DNA of 64,000 bases from an uncultured Campylobacter sp. Its GTDB lineage: Bacteria; Campylobacterota; Campylobacteria; Campylobacterales; Campylobacteraceae. The translations under genes and the position numbers were made by a program. Below the pieces are notes generated by a model. The model was not told where the DNA came from, searched no databases, and worked only from the letters and a program-made list of their open reading frames with translations. Location: positions 235,346 through 299,345 of the forward strand of contig NZ_CAMYFP010000001.1 of NCBI RefSeq assembly GCF_947255105.1. The letters run 5' to 3'. Shown here one piece after another: positions 8,169 through 20,769 of this stretch (the stretch's first letter is position 1; each line of letters starts with the position of its first letter).

Positions 8169-9215
8169 ATGTTTATAGATAGTGTAAAATTTAGTGTCAA
8201 AGCAGGCAAAGGCGGAGCTGGTTGCTCAAGCTTTAGAAGAGAGAAGTATGTTCCACTTGGCGGACCTGATGGTGGCGATGGAGGGGACGGTGGCGATGTC
8301 TATATAAAGGCTTGCAACAATACTCACACACTCTCTTTTTATAAAGGAAAAAGAGTTTTAAGTGCCAAAAATGGCGATGGTGGAAAAGGTAAAAAGATGA
8401 ATGGTAAAAGAGGCGAAGACCTCTATCTTATAGTTCCACCAGGCACAGCAGTTTATGATGAAGAAAAGGGCGAGTTTTTATTTGATCTTTTGGAAGATGG
8501 AGAGTGCAAACTTTTTTTAAAAGGTGGCAAAGGCGGACTTGGAAATGTTCATTTTAAAAGCTCTACCAACCAACGTCCAGACTATGCTCAAAAAGGGCTT
8601 GAGGGCGAGAAAAAAAAGATAAGATTAGAGCTCAAGCTGATTGCAGATGTTGGGCTAGCAGGTTTTCCAAATGTTGGTAAATCGACTCTTATATCAACCA
8701 TATCCAATGCAAAACCAGAAGTTGCAAACTACGAATTTACAACGCTTGCTCCGCATTTGGGATATGTTGAAGTTGATGAGTATAGTAGTTTTGTGATGGC
8801 CGATATTCCAGGGATTATTAAGGGCGCAAGTAGCGGTCGTGGGCTTGGACTTAAGTTTTTAAAGCATATTGAAAGAACCAAGCTGATACTTTTTGTTTTG
8901 GATTTGGCGGGTCATAGGGATCTAAAAGAGCAGTTTAAGGTGCTAAGAGATGAGTTGAGCTCATATTTTAATAACACAGAAAATAACAAAAATAGAGCCT
9001 TTGCCATAGTTTTTAGCAGGGTTGATGCAACCAATAAAGATCTAAATTTGGAGCTTGAGGAGTTTTGCAAAGAATTTGACTTTGAAAAAAAGCAAGAGAT
9101 TGCAACTTATGACAAAAGTAAGCCGTTTTTTGTCCTTCCAATCTCATCTGCTACAAACTACAACATAAAAGAGCTCAAATTTATGATTTTAGAGCTTTTA
9201 AGAGTGTTAAAATGA
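8169..9215 (+). CDS. obgE: GTPase ObgE/CgtA
   Basis: An essential ribosome-associated GTPase linking 50S maturation with growth. Residues 1-157 form the glycine-rich Obg fold ([36 protein letters not shown]). The G domain follows, with G1 GFPNVGKS at 165-172, switch [11 protein letters not shown] and a C-terminal SSAT. At 348 residues it lacks the long C-terminal domain of some homologues. The stop overlaps the proB start. Confidence 0.95.
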   Translation: MFIDSVKFSVKAGKGGAGCSSFRREKYVPLGGPDGGDGGDGGDVYIKACNNTHTLSFYKGKRVLSAKNGDGGKGKKMNGKRGEDLYLIVPPGTAVYDEEKGEFLFDLLEDGECKLFLKGGKGGLGNVHFKSSTNQRPDYAQKGLEGEKKKIRLELKLIADVGLAGFPNVGKSTLISTISNAKPEVANYEFTTLAPHLGYVEVDEYSSFVMADIPGIIKGASSGRGLGLKFLKHIERTKLILFVLDLAGHRDLKEQFKVLRDELSSYFNNTENNKNRAFAIVFSRVDATNKDLNLELEEFCKEFDFEKKQEIATYDKSKPFFVLPISSATNYNIKELKFMILELLRVLK

Positions 9216-9991
9216 GAGAGATAAAAAAAGTTGTCATCAAGGTCGGCTCTCACGTCATTAGTGATGAGGATAAGATTTGCAGGCAAAGAGTTGAAAATCT
9301 TTGTCAATTTGTGGCCGATCTATTGAAGCTCTATGAGGTAATTTTTGTAAGCTCAGGTGCGATAAACTCAGGAAGTATCAAAAGTCACATACCAAAAAAC
9401 AGCATAACCAACCGCCAAATTTTAGCCTCTATTGGACAGCCATATCTTATGGGAATTTACAACGAAATCTTATCACGTCATAACATCATCTCAGGGCAGA
9501 TTTTACTAACTGCGGCAGATTTTGACTCAAGAAAAAGAACAAATTATGCTAAAAATGTCATAGAGGGACTTTGCTCTTATGGAGTTTTGCCTATCATCAA
9601 CGAAAATGACGCAACGGGCGTAGAAGAGATAGTTTTTGGTGACAATGATAGGCTAAGCGCAAGTGTAGCGCACTATTGTAATGCCGATATATTGGTTATT
9701 TTAAGCGATATTGATGGATATTATGATGATGATCCACGCCTTAATAAAGATGCCAAACTCAAATTATATGTAGATAAGATTGATGAGTCTGAGTTAGAGG
9801 CAACACCAAAAGCTGGGACCAAATTTGGCACTGGCGGGATAGTTACCAAGCTAAAGGCGGCAAATTTTTTACTACAAAACAATCAAGCTATGTTTTTAAC
9901 TAATGGTTTTGATCTAACTGTTGCAAGAGAATTTTTGCTAAATGGCAGACAGATTGGCGGCACACTTTTTAGCAAAAATAGCTTTTTTTAG
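9212..9991 (+). CDS. proB: Glutamate 5-kinase
   Basis: The first step of proline synthesis, phosphorylating glutamate. This 259-residue protein is an amino-acid kinase domain: KVGSHVIS at the N-terminus, [26 protein letters not shown], and [13 protein letters not shown]. The C-terminal RNA-binding PUA domain of the longer E. coli-type enzyme is missing, as in other Campylobacter. Start ATG overlaps the obgE stop (ATGA). Confidence 0.93.
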   Translation: MREIKKVVIKVGSHVISDEDKICRQRVENLCQFVADLLKLYEVIFVSSGAINSGSIKSHIPKNSITNRQILASIGQPYLMGIYNEILSRHNIISGQILLTAADFDSRKRTNYAKNVIEGLCSYGVLPIINENDATGVEEIVFGDNDRLSASVAHYCNADILVILSDIDGYYDDDPRLNKDAKLKLYVDKIDESELEATPKAGTKFGTGGIVTKLKAANFLLQNNQAMFLTNGFDLTVAREFLLNGRQIGGTLFSKNSFF

Positions 9992-9999
9992 GATGAGAA

Positions 10000-10929
10000 A
10001 TGAAGATAGTTTTTATGGGGACGCCACATTACGCAACTGTTATTCTTGATAGAATTTTGCAAGAAAATATTGAAGTAATGGCACTTTTTACGCAGCCAGA
10101 TAGAGCTGTTGGCAGAAGACAAACTCTAACTCCACCAGATGTTAAAAAATATATCCTAGAAAAAGAGCTTGATATTGAAATTTACCAGCCAACCACTCTA
10201 AGGGATGAGAAAATTTATAGAAATTTAACCAACCTAAATCCCGATTTTATCGTTGTTGCAGCCTATGGACAGATTTTGCCAAAGGAGATTTTGGATATTT
10301 GTCCATGTATAAATTTACACGCCTCTATTTTGCCAAAATACAGAGGTGCAAGCCCTATACAAAGTGCTATTTTAAATGGCGATAAAATTGGCGGTGTTAC
10401 AGCTATGAAGATGGATATTGGTCTTGATGATGGCGATATGCTAGCCTTTAGTTTTGATGATATAGAGGGACTAAACTCAAGTGAGCTGTTTGTGAAATTT
10501 AGCCAAATGGCGGCCTCTCTTATCATAGAAGTTTTGAAAAACTACGACAAAATAGCTCCTTTGAAACAACTTGACGCCTTGAGTTCAAAATGTCCAAAAA
10601 TTAAAAAAGAGGATGGACTTGTCAAATTTAGCGATGATGTAGATGAGGTTATGGCGAAATTTAGAGCCTTTTATCCGTGGCCTGGAGTATTTTTAGAAAA
10701 CAATACAAAATTATTGCAGATTGCAAAGGCTGCAAACAAAAGTAGCAGCAGCTATGGAAAGATAACCAAAATATCAAAAGAGAGCTTTAGTGTTGGCTTT
10801 AGCAGCGGAGATATAGAGATTTTTAAGCTTCAAGAGAGTGGCAAAAAACCACTTTTGGCAAGAGATTTTATAAATGGAAAGCGACTCAAAGAGGGCGATC
10901 GTTTTGATGAAAATATTTTATCTAAATGA
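10000..10929 (+). CDS. fmt: Methionyl-tRNA formyltransferase
   Basis: Formylates initiator Met-tRNA using 10-formyl-THF. The catalytic core shows N105 and H107 in INLHASILPKYRGASPIQ and D143 in MDIGLDDGDML. The N-terminus MKIVFMGTPHYA is typical. The C-terminal domain (from ~205) binds tRNA. At 309 residues it is the normal length. The end overlaps birA by 23 bases. Confidence 0.95.
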   Translation: MKIVFMGTPHYATVILDRILQENIEVMALFTQPDRAVGRRQTLTPPDVKKYILEKELDIEIYQPTTLRDEKIYRNLTNLNPDFIVVAAYGQILPKEILDICPCINLHASILPKYRGASPIQSAILNGDKIGGVTAMKMDIGLDDGDMLAFSFDDIEGLNSSELFVKFSQMAASLIIEVLKNYDKIAPLKQLDALSSKCPKIKKEDGLVKFSDDVDEVMAKFRAFYPWPGVFLENNTKLLQIAKAANKSSSSYGKITKISKESFSVGFSSGDIEIFKLQESGKKPLLARDFINGKRLKEGDRFDENILSK

Positions 10930-11536
10930 GTGCAGTTCAACTCAAGATGTTACAAAAGAGTATCTAAAAAACAGAAAACCACCATTTGGTATAGTTGCAA
11001 AAAAACAAAGCAGAGGTGTTGGAAGTAGAGGAAATAGTTGGCAAAGCGATGAGGGCAATCTTTACTTTTCATTTTGTATCGAGCAAAGCGCACTTGCCAA
11101 AGATATACCACTTGCCTCTACAAGTATCTATTTTGCCTATTTGTTAAAGGAGTTTTTATCAGAAAGAGGCTCTCAAATTTGGCTTAAGTGGCCAAATGAT
11201 CTTTTTATCGGTGATAAAAAAATTGGTGGAGTTATAACTTCTAAGATGAAAGATATTTTGATTTGTGGAGTTGGTATAAATTTATTAAACCCGCCACTAA
11301 ATGCCCAAAAATTGGATATAAAAATTACTATAGAAGAGATTGTTGATGGTTTTTGCAAAAAATTGAAATTTAAACCTTTATGGAAAGAGATTTTAAGTAA
11401 ATTTTTGCTAGACTTTGAGAAGTCAAAAAAATTTAGCTCGCACATAGATGGAAATTTATCAAGCCTTCAAGAGGCGACTTTATGTGACGATGGAGCTATT
11501 TTGATAAATAATAAAAAGGTGTATAGTTTAAGATGA
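10907..11536 (+). CDS. birA: Biotin--[acetyl-CoA carboxylase] ligase (no DNA-binding domain)
   Basis: Attaches biotin to the AccB carrier. The ligase motifs are visible: SRGVGSRGNSW, the loop that holds biotinyl-AMP, and LKWPNDLFI and KKIGGVI. The 209-residue protein starts directly at the catalytic domain (MKIFYLNECSSTQD) and lacks the N-terminal helix-turn-helix of E. coli BirA, so it should not act as a repressor. The ATG at 10907 lies inside fmt; an earlier in-frame start would add 11 residues not expected for the family. It overlaps parA by 4 bases. Confidence 0.9.
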   Translation: MKIFYLNECSSTQDVTKEYLKNRKPPFGIVAKKQSRGVGSRGNSWQSDEGNLYFSFCIEQSALAKDIPLASTSIYFAYLLKEFLSERGSQIWLKWPNDLFIGDKKIGGVITSKMKDILICGVGINLLNPPLNAQKLDIKITIEEIVDGFCKKLKFKPLWKEILSKFLLDFEKSKKFSSHIDGNLSSLQEATLCDDGAILINNKKVYSLR

Positions 11537-12315
11537 GCGAGATTATTACCATTGCAAACCAAAAAGGTGGAGTTGGCAAGACTACAACAGCTATAAATTT
11601 AGCTGCATCTTTATCGATGATGGGCAAAAATGTCCTTATAATAGATCTAGATCCACAGGCAAATGCAACTACTGGACTTGGATTTAACAGAAGCGATTAT
11701 GAGTTTAATGTCTATCATGTTTTTACAGGTAGAAAAAGATTTTCTGAAATTATTTTAAAATCAGAGCTTGAAAATCTCTCTATAGCGCCATCAAACATCG
11801 CTCTAGTTGGGATTGAGCAAGAATTCTCCAATCAAGCCAAAGATTTTAAACTTATCCTAAAAAGCAAACTTGCCGAGATAGAAGGCAAATATGATTTTAT
11901 CATCATAGACTCGCCACCAGCACTTGGAAATATCACTGTAAATGCACTTGCAGCAAGCCATAGCGTGATAGTTCCTATCCAATGCGAGTTTTTTGCACTT
12001 GAGGGAATGGCACTTATCTTAAATACTATAAAGATTATTAAGCAAACTATCAATCCAAAGCTCACGATAAAGGGCTTTTTACCTACTATGTATAGCGCGC
12101 AAAACAATCTTTCAAAAGAGACAGTTCTAAATTTGAAGCAGCATTTTGAAAACAAGCTTTTTAAGAGCGACGATATGGAATATGGCTTTGTTGTGATTCC
12201 TAGAAATGTCAAGTTAGCCGAGTCACCAAGTTTTGGCAAACCTATAAATTTGTATGATTCAAAGTCTATCGGTTGTCAAGCATATCAAAGTCTAGCTAAC
12301 TCAATAATGGAGTGA
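11533..12315 (+). CDS. parA: Chromosome-partitioning ATPase ParA/Soj
   Basis: A deviant Walker A ATPase with KGGVGKTTT at residues 11-19, LDPQANATTGLG and IIDSPPALG. It acts with ParB at parS sites near the origin to segregate chromosomes. At 260 residues it is chromosomal-type, without the N-terminal DNA-binding extension of plasmid ParAs. The ATG overlaps the birA stop. The next gene, 4 bases on, is parB. I did not find a clear parS (TGTTTCACGTGAAACA) in the window. Confidence 0.94.
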   Translation: MSEIITIANQKGGVGKTTTAINLAASLSMMGKNVLIIDLDPQANATTGLGFNRSDYEFNVYHVFTGRKRFSEIILKSELENLSIAPSNIALVGIEQEFSNQAKDFKLILKSKLAEIEGKYDFIIIDSPPALGNITVNALAASHSVIVPIQCEFFALEGMALILNTIKIIKQTINPKLTIKGFLPTMYSAQNNLSKETVLNLKQHFENKLFKSDDMEYGFVVIPRNVKLAESPSFGKPINLYDSKSIGCQAYQSLANSIME

Positions 12316-12319
12316 TGTT

Positions 12320-13192
12320 GTGGCAAAAGTTAAAAAAGCAAGACTAGGAAGAGGGCTTGATGCGATACTTGGAGATGTTGAGAGTGCCTATGCAAGGGAG
12401 TTAGAGAGTGGAAATGAAGATTTGGTTTTGGAGATTCCAGTAGAAAAAGTCAAACCCAATCCCTATCAGCCAAGAGCTGTCTTTGACAAAGAGGCGCTAG
12501 AGGAGTTAGCACAATCCATCAAGCGACACGGACTTATACAGCCTATCATCGTAATAAAAAAAGATGATGATTTTCAACTAATTGCGGGCGAGAGAAGACT
12601 GAGAGCTACAAAGCTTTTGGAACAGCCTACTATTAAAGCTATCGTTGCTGATATTGAGTCAAGCAGCTTAAGAGAGTTGGCTTTGATTGAAAATATCCAA
12701 AGAGAAGACCTTAATCCATTAGAGCTTGCAAAGTCCTATAAAGAGCTGATAGATGAGTATAAGATCACTCAAGAAGAGCTATCAAATATCATCAAAAAGT
12801 CAAGATCGCAGATTACAAATACCCTAAGAATCCTACTTCTAACAGAGGAGAGCAAAAAAGCACTACTTGAAAACAAAATCTCACAGGGCCATGCAAAGGT
12901 CATGGTTGGTCTTGATAGCGAAGATGAGATAAAGATTTTAAATACAATTATAGGTCAAAAGTTAAATGTTAGGCAGACTGAAGAGTTAATACAAAAAATC
13001 AAGTCAAAAAATAGTGAGAAATTTAAAAGTCCGAAAAAAGATGATAAAAACAGAGATGAGTTTGCAAAAGAGCTTGGCGAGTTTAGAGATGTTTTAAATA
13101 AATTTGGAAAGATAAAAATCAATCAAAATCGATTAACTATTGAATTTAAAGATCTTTCTACTATAAAAGATTTTAAAGAGCTCTTTTGTTAA
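12320..13192 (+). CDS. parB: Chromosome-partitioning protein ParB/Spo0J
   Basis: A 290-residue CTPase and parS-binding protein. The N-terminus RLGRGLDAILGD contacts ParA. The ParB/Srx domain has IPVEKVKPNPYQPR and the CTP-binding IAGERRLRA, and a helix-turn-helix follows in ITQEELSNIIKKSRSQITN. The C-terminus forms the dimerisation domain. It starts with GTG 4 bases after parA. It ends the cell-cycle segment before the ATP synthase cluster. Confidence 0.94.
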   Translation: MAKVKKARLGRGLDAILGDVESAYARELESGNEDLVLEIPVEKVKPNPYQPRAVFDKEALEELAQSIKRHGLIQPIIVIKKDDDFQLIAGERRLRATKLLEQPTIKAIVADIESSSLRELALIENIQREDLNPLELAKSYKELIDEYKITQEELSNIIKKSRSQITNTLRILLLTEESKKALLENKISQGHAKVMVGLDSEDEIKILNTIIGQKLNVRQTEELIQKIKSKNSEKFKSPKKDDKNRDEFAKELGEFRDVLNKFGKIKINQNRLTIEFKDLSTIKDFKELFC

Positions 13193-13226
13193 TGTTTAAA
13201 TTTATAAAATTTAAATAAAAATTAGA

Positions 13227-13232
13227 TAGAAT
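13227..13232 (+). promoter_or_regulatory. Possible -10 box before the ATP synthase operon
   Basis: TAGAAT lies 31 bases before the b-prime ATG in an AT-rich 68-base gap after parB. There is no -35. The assignment rests only on position and the -10 match. Confidence 0.35.
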
Positions 13233-13262
13233 GACGAATTAATCAAAATAAAAGGAGGGTTG

Positions 13263-13694
13263 ATGCTTGATATAAGTTTTCCAATATTTGTAGTGACTAT
13301 AATTGTATTTTTACTCTTGATAGCCTACCTAAACGCAAAACTATATAAGCCACTTATCGCATTTATGGATAAAAGAGAAGCGGCTATAGCAAGCGACGAA
13401 AAGGCTGCTGATGAAAATTTAGCTCAAATTGGCGAAAACAAAGAGCAGATTGCCGCCATCATTGCAAAAGCAAGAGATGAGGCAGGAAAGTTGAAAGCCA
13501 ATGCTATTGAAGAGATAAATAGCCAGAGTCAAAAAGAGATCTCAGAGAAAAAAGAGAGATTAGAGAGCGAAATGGCACTCTTTAGAAAAGAGCTAGAAGA
13601 TGAAAAAGAGGAGCTTAAGAAAAATTTAATGGCTAGAGTTCCAGAGTTTAAAAATAGCCTAAAAGACTCACTTTCAAAAAGTGTTGGGAGATAA
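13263..13694 (+). CDS. atpF': ATP synthase F0 subunit b-prime
   Basis: A 143-residue stator subunit with one N-terminal membrane helix (residues ~5-22) and a long charged coiled coil (AADENLAQIGENKEQIAAI...). Campylobacterota encode two different b-type subunits, b-prime then b, next to each other, as here. I start at the ATG at 13263, 6 bases after AGGAGG; the TTG three bases earlier is too close. The F0 a and c subunits are not in this cluster and must lie elsewhere. Confidence 0.88.
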   Translation: MLDISFPIFVVTIIVFLLLIAYLNAKLYKPLIAFMDKREAAIASDEKAADENLAQIGENKEQIAAIIAKARDEAGKLKANAIEEINSQSQKEISEKKERLESEMALFRKELEDEKEELKKNLMARVPEFKNSLKDSLSKSVGR

Positions 13695-13696
13695 TT

Positions 13697-14215
13697 ATGT
13701 TTAAAAGAATTTTACTGTTATTGACATTTTTACCAATATTTATCCTAGCTGACACTCCAGAGATGAGTGGCAATTTTGATATCGTTCCGCGAACTGTGAA
13801 TTTTTTGATATTTTTTGGAATTTTATTTTACTTTTTAAAGAATATCGCTAAAAAGGCATATAATGATAGAATTAATGGAATAATCTCAAGACTTGAGACC
13901 ATTGAAACAAAGTTAGAAGACTCTAAAGAGAAGAAAAAACAGTCAATAAAAGATCTAGAGCTTGCAAAAAGCAGAGCGGTTGAGTTGGTTGAGATTGCTA
14001 AAAAAGAGATAGAGCTCTTAAAACAAAAATCACTACAAGATATCAAATATGAGATAGGATCGTTAGAAAAAAGCTTTGAAGAGCAAAAAGAGTTTTCTAA
14101 AAAACGTATCACCAAAGATGTTGTAAAAGATGTCTTAAATGAAGTTTTTGAAGACAAAAGTATCCAGCTTGAACAAAAAGAGCTTATTGATATTGTAGAA
14201 AAAAGGGTTAGCTAA
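13697..14215 (+). CDS. atpF: ATP synthase F0 subunit b
   Basis: A 172-residue second b-type stator subunit. A signal-like hydrophobic start (FKRILLLLTFLPIFILA) is followed by a second hydrophobic helix (VNFLIFFGILFYFLK, residues ~35-50) and a long coiled coil. It begins 2 bases after b-prime and its stop overlaps the atpH start, so subunit production is coupled. Confidence 0.88.
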   Translation: MFKRILLLLTFLPIFILADTPEMSGNFDIVPRTVNFLIFFGILFYFLKNIAKKAYNDRINGIISRLETIETKLEDSKEKKKQSIKDLELAKSRAVELVEIAKKEIELLKQKSLQDIKYEIGSLEKSFEEQKEFSKKRITKDVVKDVLNEVFEDKSIQLEQKELIDIVEKRVS

Positions 14216-14745
14216 TGTCTATTTTAGTATCTAAACGCTATGTAAAAGCTATTTTAGAGAGCTTTGAGGGAAAAGATTTTGATGAGTTGGTGGGTCTTTT
14301 GGACTTCATAACAGAGGCATTTAAAGATAAAGAGTTTAAAAGTCTTCTATCTTCGCCACTTATAAGCAGTAGCCAAAAGAATAAGCTTTTTTTATCACTT
14401 TATAGTGGAAAAAACAAAAAGATTTTAAATTTCTTAAATTTATTGCTTGAAAATGGCAGAATCTTAATAATACCTGATATCTTAAATGGACTAAAAACAT
14501 CTATATTATCAAAGTCCAACGAATATAGTGGCATAGTCTATTCTAGCAAAGAGCTAACTGAGAGCGAGCTTAAAAGCTTAGAGAAAAAGTTTTCAAAGAA
14601 ATTTAACTCTAAGATAGATTTTGCTTACAAAAAAAGCGATATTGATGGTATAAAAGTTGATATAGAAGAGCTTGGTATAGAGGTAAATTTTTCTCTAGAT
14701 AAGCTTAAGACAAAAATGAGTGATTATATATTAAAAGCAATTTAA
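14215..14745 (+). CDS. atpH: ATP synthase F1 subunit delta
   Basis: A 176-residue delta (OSCP) subunit joining the b stalk to the top of F1. It has the family's N-terminal helical bundle ([16 protein letters not shown]) and C-terminal domain ending [20 protein letters not shown], a degenerate version of the usual GGxxxxxGDxxxDGSV..L. The ATG overlaps the atpF stop. Fifth-position order b', b, delta, alpha, gamma, beta, epsilon is standard. Confidence 0.88.
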   Translation: MSILVSKRYVKAILESFEGKDFDELVGLLDFITEAFKDKEFKSLLSSPLISSSQKNKLFLSLYSGKNKKILNFLNLLLENGRILIIPDILNGLKTSILSKSNEYSGIVYSSKELTESELKSLEKKFSKKFNSKIDFAYKKSDIDGIKVDIEELGIEVNFSLDKLKTKMSDYILKAI

Positions 14746-14758
14746 AAGGAGAGTAATA

Positions 14759-16273
14759 GTGAGTGCTAAAATAAAAGCAGATGAGATAAGCAGCATAATC
14801 AAACAAAAGATTGAAGAGTTTGATATAGGTGTTGAGATCGAAGAGACTGGCAAGATTGTCTCAGTTGCAGATGGAGTTGCTGGTGTTTATGGTCTTAAAA
14901 ATGTCATGGCAAATGAGATGGTTGAGTTTGAAAATGGCACACAAGGCATCGCTTTAAACCTAGAAGAAAATAGTGTTGGTGTCGTAATCTTGGGCGAGAC
15001 TTCAGGCATTGTTGAAGGCGGTAGTGTAAAAAGACTTTCAAAACTCTTTAGAGTTCCAGTTGGAGATGCAATGATAGGTAGAGTTGTCAATGCTTTGGGT
15101 GAACCAATAGATGGCAAAGGTGCAGTTGAGACAACAAAAACCGCCTTTGTAGAGGAGAAAGCCAAAGGTATCATGGCTAGAAAATCAGTTCATGAGCCAC
15201 TACAGACTGGTCTTAAAGCTATCGATGCACTAGTTCCGATTGGAAGGGGACAAAGAGAGCTTATCATTGGAGATAGACAGACTGGTAAAACTACAGTTGC
15301 TGTAGATACTATCATCAACCAAAAAGGTCAAGATGTTATCTGCATCTATGTAGCTATTGGACAAAAGCAATCCACCGTTGCTCAAACTGTTAAAAAACTT
15401 GAAGAGTATGGAGCGATGGATTATACCATAGTAGTTAGCGCAGGAGCTAGCGAAGCGGCCGCACTTCAATATCTTGCACCATATTCTGGATGTACAATGG
15501 GTGAGTATTTTAGAGACAATGGCAGACACGCACTTATCATCTATGATGACTTGAGTAAGCACGCAGTTGCATATCGTGAGATGTCTTTGATTCTTCGCCG
15601 ACCACCAGGACGTGAAGCCTATCCAGGAGATGTTTTCTATCTTCATTCAAGACTACTTGAAAGAGCAAGTAAGCTAAATGATGAGTTAGGTGGCGGTAGC
15701 CTTACAGCACTTCCTATCATCGAAACTCAAGCGGGTGACGTTTCAGCCTATATTCCAACAAACGTCATTTCTATTACAGATGGTCAAATTTTCCTTGAGT
15801 CAAATTTATTTAACTCAGGTATTCGTCCAGCTATTAATGTTGGATTGTCAGTTTCAAGAGTTGGTGGATCAGCTCAAATAAAAGCTATCAAAAAAGTTTC
15901 AGGTACCCTAAGACTAGATCTTGCGCAATATCGCGAACTTCAAGCTTTTGCACAATTTGCAAGTGATTTGGACGAGAGCAGTAGAAAACAACTAGATCGT
16001 GGTCAAAGAATGGTTGAGATCTTAAAACAACCACCATATAGCCCACTTCCAGTTGAAAAACAGATAGTAATAATCTTTGCTGGATCCAAAGGATTTTTAG
16101 ACGATATTCCAGTTGAAGCTATTGGTAAATTTGAATCAGAGTTATATCCATATGTAGAGGCTAAATATCCTGAGATTTTTGAAGAGATAAGAGATAAGAA
16201 AAATATAGAAAAAGAGCTTGAAGAGAAGCTAGTAAAAGCTTTAAATGAATTTAAGGCAACATTTTCTGTATAG
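14759..16273 (+). CDS. atpA: ATP synthase F1 subunit alpha
   Basis: A 504-residue non-catalytic nucleotide-binding subunit. The P-loop GDRQTGKT is at residues 171-178, and the ATP synthase alpha/beta signature region [17 protein letters not shown] comes late in the protein. It starts at GTG after AAGGAGAG. Length and sequence are fully typical. Confidence 0.97.
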   Translation: MSAKIKADEISSIIKQKIEEFDIGVEIEETGKIVSVADGVAGVYGLKNVMANEMVEFENGTQGIALNLEENSVGVVILGETSGIVEGGSVKRLSKLFRVPVGDAMIGRVVNALGEPIDGKGAVETTKTAFVEEKAKGIMARKSVHEPLQTGLKAIDALVPIGRGQRELIIGDRQTGKTTVAVDTIINQKGQDVICIYVAIGQKQSTVAQTVKKLEEYGAMDYTIVVSAGASEAAALQYLAPYSGCTMGEYFRDNGRHALIIYDDLSKHAVAYREMSLILRRPPGREAYPGDVFYLHSRLLERASKLNDELGGGSLTALPIIETQAGDVSAYIPTNVISITDGQIFLESNLFNSGIRPAINVGLSVSRVGGSAQIKAIKKVSGTLRLDLAQYRELQAFAQFASDLDESSRKQLDRGQRMVEILKQPPYSPLPVEKQIVIIFAGSKGFLDDIPVEAIGKFESELYPYVEAKYPEIFEEIRDKKNIEKELEEKLVKALNEFKATFSV

Positions 16274-16291
16274 TTTAAGAAAGTAGAAGAG

Positions 16292-18600
<2,309 letters not shown>

Positions 18601-18610
18601 GGATTTGATA

Positions 18611-19003
18611 ATGGACAAAACATTTAAGCTAGAGATTGTAACACCGATTGGTATGATATTTTCAGGCAATGTCAAATCAGCACAATTTCCAGGAAGCGAG
18701 GGCGAGCTTGGAGTACTTCCAGGCCACGCCTCTTTAATAACTCTATTAAGCACTGGAACTATCGATATAACTGATGATAAAGACAATCAAGAGGTTGTAG
18801 CAATTAACTGGGGCTATCTTAAGATTGAAGAGAAGAAGACCACAGTCTTAGCAGATGGCGCTGTCTATGTAGGTGGAAATAGCGATAGCGTTATTGAAGA
18901 GTCGCTAAAAAAGGCAAAAGAGTTAGTATCCTCTATGGGAAGCGAAAGTGCCGCTTATGTTGCTACTATAGCCAAAATAGATAGTGCGGCAAGGTCAAAA
19001 TAG
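18611..19003 (+). CDS. atpC: ATP synthase F1 subunit epsilon
   Basis: A 130-residue rotor subunit with the beta-sandwich motif FPGSEGELGVLPGHASLI and a C-terminal helical pair of the type that can inhibit ATP hydrolysis. The ATG at 18611 gives the usual MDKTFKLEIVTP start; an upstream TTG would add two residues. The stop overlaps the GTG of tolQ by one base, linking the energy and Tol clusters. Confidence 0.92.
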   Translation: MDKTFKLEIVTPIGMIFSGNVKSAQFPGSEGELGVLPGHASLITLLSTGTIDITDDKDNQEVVAINWGYLKIEEKKTTVLADGAVYVGGNSDSVIEESLKKAKELVSSMGSESAAYVATIAKIDSAARSK

Positions 19004-19596
19004 TGGGATTTTTTGATCCTTTTATAGCTTGGTTTATAAATAGCATATTTATAACCAAGCTTGTTATTTTTTGGCTTTTAGTCTATTTTATTGTAACTTT
19101 CACTATCTTTTTCTCAAGAAATTTGGGACTATCCATTTGGATACAGAGAGAGCAAAAGGCACTACGCTCCTATCTTATGGGGACAAATTTAGAATCAGTT
19201 AGCTCATCACTACAAAAATGTATCAAAGCAGATGTCAAAAAAGAGCAACTTCAAATTTGTGCAAGTATTGCTCAAAAAGAGGCCACTAGAGGACTTACAT
19301 GGCTTTCTATCATAGCCTCCACTTCGCCGTTTATCGGTCTTTTTGGAACAGTTATCTCTATACTTGTTACATTTAGCAAACTTGGAAGTGGCAACTCAAG
19401 CCTTGCAGTTATTGCTCCAGCTATCTCAGAGGCACTTATTGCTACTGGTGTTGGTATCTTTGTTGCAATACCTGCCTACACATTTCATCTTCTTATAAAA
19501 AGAAAAGCACACGAGCTTGTTGATATTATAGATAGAGAGGTTGATATCGTAGTTTTAAGCAGCTCTTTTAAAAAAGCAGATAGCGCTGATGTATGA
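19003..19596 (+). CDS. tolQ: TolQ/ExbB-family proton channel protein
   Basis: A 197-residue inner-membrane protein with three hydrophobic segments (~15-38, ~105-128, ~145-170). It has the conserved cytosolic/channel stretch TSPFIGLFGTVISI and ALIATGVGIFVAIPAY. With TolR it uses the proton gradient to energise TolA. ExbB is also possible, but the downstream tolB-pal order favours Tol. GTG start at the epsilon stop. Confidence 0.88.
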   Translation: MGFFDPFIAWFINSIFITKLVIFWLLVYFIVTFTIFFSRNLGLSIWIQREQKALRSYLMGTNLESVSSSLQKCIKADVKKEQLQICASIAQKEATRGLTWLSIIASTSPFIGLFGTVISILVTFSKLGSGNSSLAVIAPAISEALIATGVGIFVAIPAYTFHLLIKRKAHELVDIIDREVDIVVLSSSFKKADSADV

Positions 19597-19972
19597 TTTT
19601 GATGAAAAACCAGAGTTAAACATCACGCCACTTGTCGATGTTATGTTGGTTTTGCTTGCTATCTTAATGGTTGCAATGCCTACAATTATCTATGATGAGC
19701 TTATAAATTTACCAGATGGCTCCAAAACAGTGGTTAGCCAAACAAAAGACCAAAGAACTATAAGGATAGATATCAACAAAAGAATCTATCTTGATGGCGC
19801 TTCAATGAGCTTTGAAGAGTTTAAAGACAACTTCATACAAAAAAACATCAACAAAAATGACCCTATCTATATCAAAGCGGATAAAAAGTTGCTTTATGAA
19901 GATGTTATGAAACTCATTGCAATGATTAAAGAGTTAGGATATCTAAAAATTTCACTCCAAACTGCAGGGTAG
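19589..19972 (+). CDS. tolR: TolR/ExbD-family protein
   Basis: A 127-residue protein with a short cytosolic N-terminus, one membrane helix (LNITPLVDVMLVLLAILMVA) carrying the essential aspartate in PLVDVMLVLL, and a periplasmic domain. It overlaps tolQ by 8 bases. Partner of TolQ in the proton-driven motor. Confidence 0.88.
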   Translation: MYDFDEKPELNITPLVDVMLVLLAILMVAMPTIIYDELINLPDGSKTVVSQTKDQRTIRIDINKRIYLDGASMSFEEFKDNFIQKNINKNDPIYIKADKKLLYEDVMKLIAMIKELGYLKISLQTAG

Positions 19973-19974
19973 TT

Positions 19975-20769
19975 ATGAAAAGCATTCGTTTTTTTGAGAT
20001 TCCTGCCTTTTTTATCTCACTTTTTTTAACATTTTTAATTGTTTTATCTATTGGCTATTGTGTCAAAGAGATTGGTAAGGTGTTGCAAAATGTCCAATAT
20101 ACAGATGATAAAAATGCCTACATAACAATTTATTCAGATGAAGATGATGATACCAATTCTAAAACAAAGGGCAAAGAGCAGACAAAGAAAAGCAGAGGTG
20201 AAAAAACGGAGAAAAAAATTACCTCTAGAAAGGCAAGTTCTAAGAGCAACAACAATCAAAAAGCTCAAAGTTTTGCCACAGAAGTTACGAAAAATGAGCC
20301 AGAAGATGAAGAGATAAATTTAAATAAACTCTACAAAGATGCTTTGCAAAGCAATAGACAAAGTGATAAAGAAAATGTTCAAAAGGGTGATAACATAGAT
20401 GATGAGAGTAGCGATATTGGAGATAATATTCCAGATGATAAAAAAGGAAAAACTCAAAGAACGGGTGTATATAACAAATTTATAGGTGGAGTTAATGGAA
20501 AGCTAACGAGGCTTTGGGAAAGAAGTGGAGTTAGTGGCAAAGATTTTGCTCTTGTAGAGATTATGATAGATCAAAATGGCAATCTTAAAGTTACAGTTAT
20601 AGAGCCATCATACAATAGATACTTCAATCAGAAATTTAGAGCATATATAGAGATAATAGAAAATCAAAAATTCCCTATCCCTCCATATAAAGAGTTTATC
20701 GGTACAAATGGTCTATATATCCATAAGTATCGATTTGAGGGTGGCGGAAAAATTACAATGGAGAATTAA
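19975..20769 (+). CDS. tolA: TolA/TonB-like energy transducer
   Basis: A 264-residue protein with one N-terminal membrane anchor (~10-33), a long, highly charged low-complexity linker rich in K, S, E and D to about residue 165, and a folded C-terminal domain (LVEIMIDQNGNLKVTVIEPS...FPIPPY) of the TonB/TolA C-terminal type. Position between tolR and tolB makes it TolA in function. It could also serve TonB-dependent receptors; no other TonB is in the window. Confidence 0.82.
   Translation: MKSIRFFEIPAFFISLFLTFLIVLSIGYCVKEIGKVLQNVQYTDDKNAYITIYSDEDDDTNSKTKGKEQTKKSRGEKTEKKITSRKASSKSNNNQKAQSFATEVTKNEPEDEEINLNKLYKDALQSNRQSDKENVQKGDNIDDESSDIGDNIPDDKKGKTQRTGVYNKFIGGVNGKLTRLWERSGVSGKDFALVEIMIDQNGNLKVTVIEPSYNRYFNQKFRAYIEIIENQKFPIPPYKEFIGTNGLYIHKYRFEGGGKITMEN

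Noticed and set aside
11832..12239. - strand ORF of 135 codons opposite parA
   Set aside because: Shadow of a conserved gene; no start signal and no recognisable product.
13260..13262. TTG immediately before the b-prime ATG as the true start (similarly 17194 for atpD and 18605 for atpC)
   Set aside because: The ribosome-site spacing and family N-termini favour the ATG codons.
15230..15646. - strand ORF of 138 codons opposite atpA
   Set aside because: Shadow frame of the ATP synthase alpha gene.
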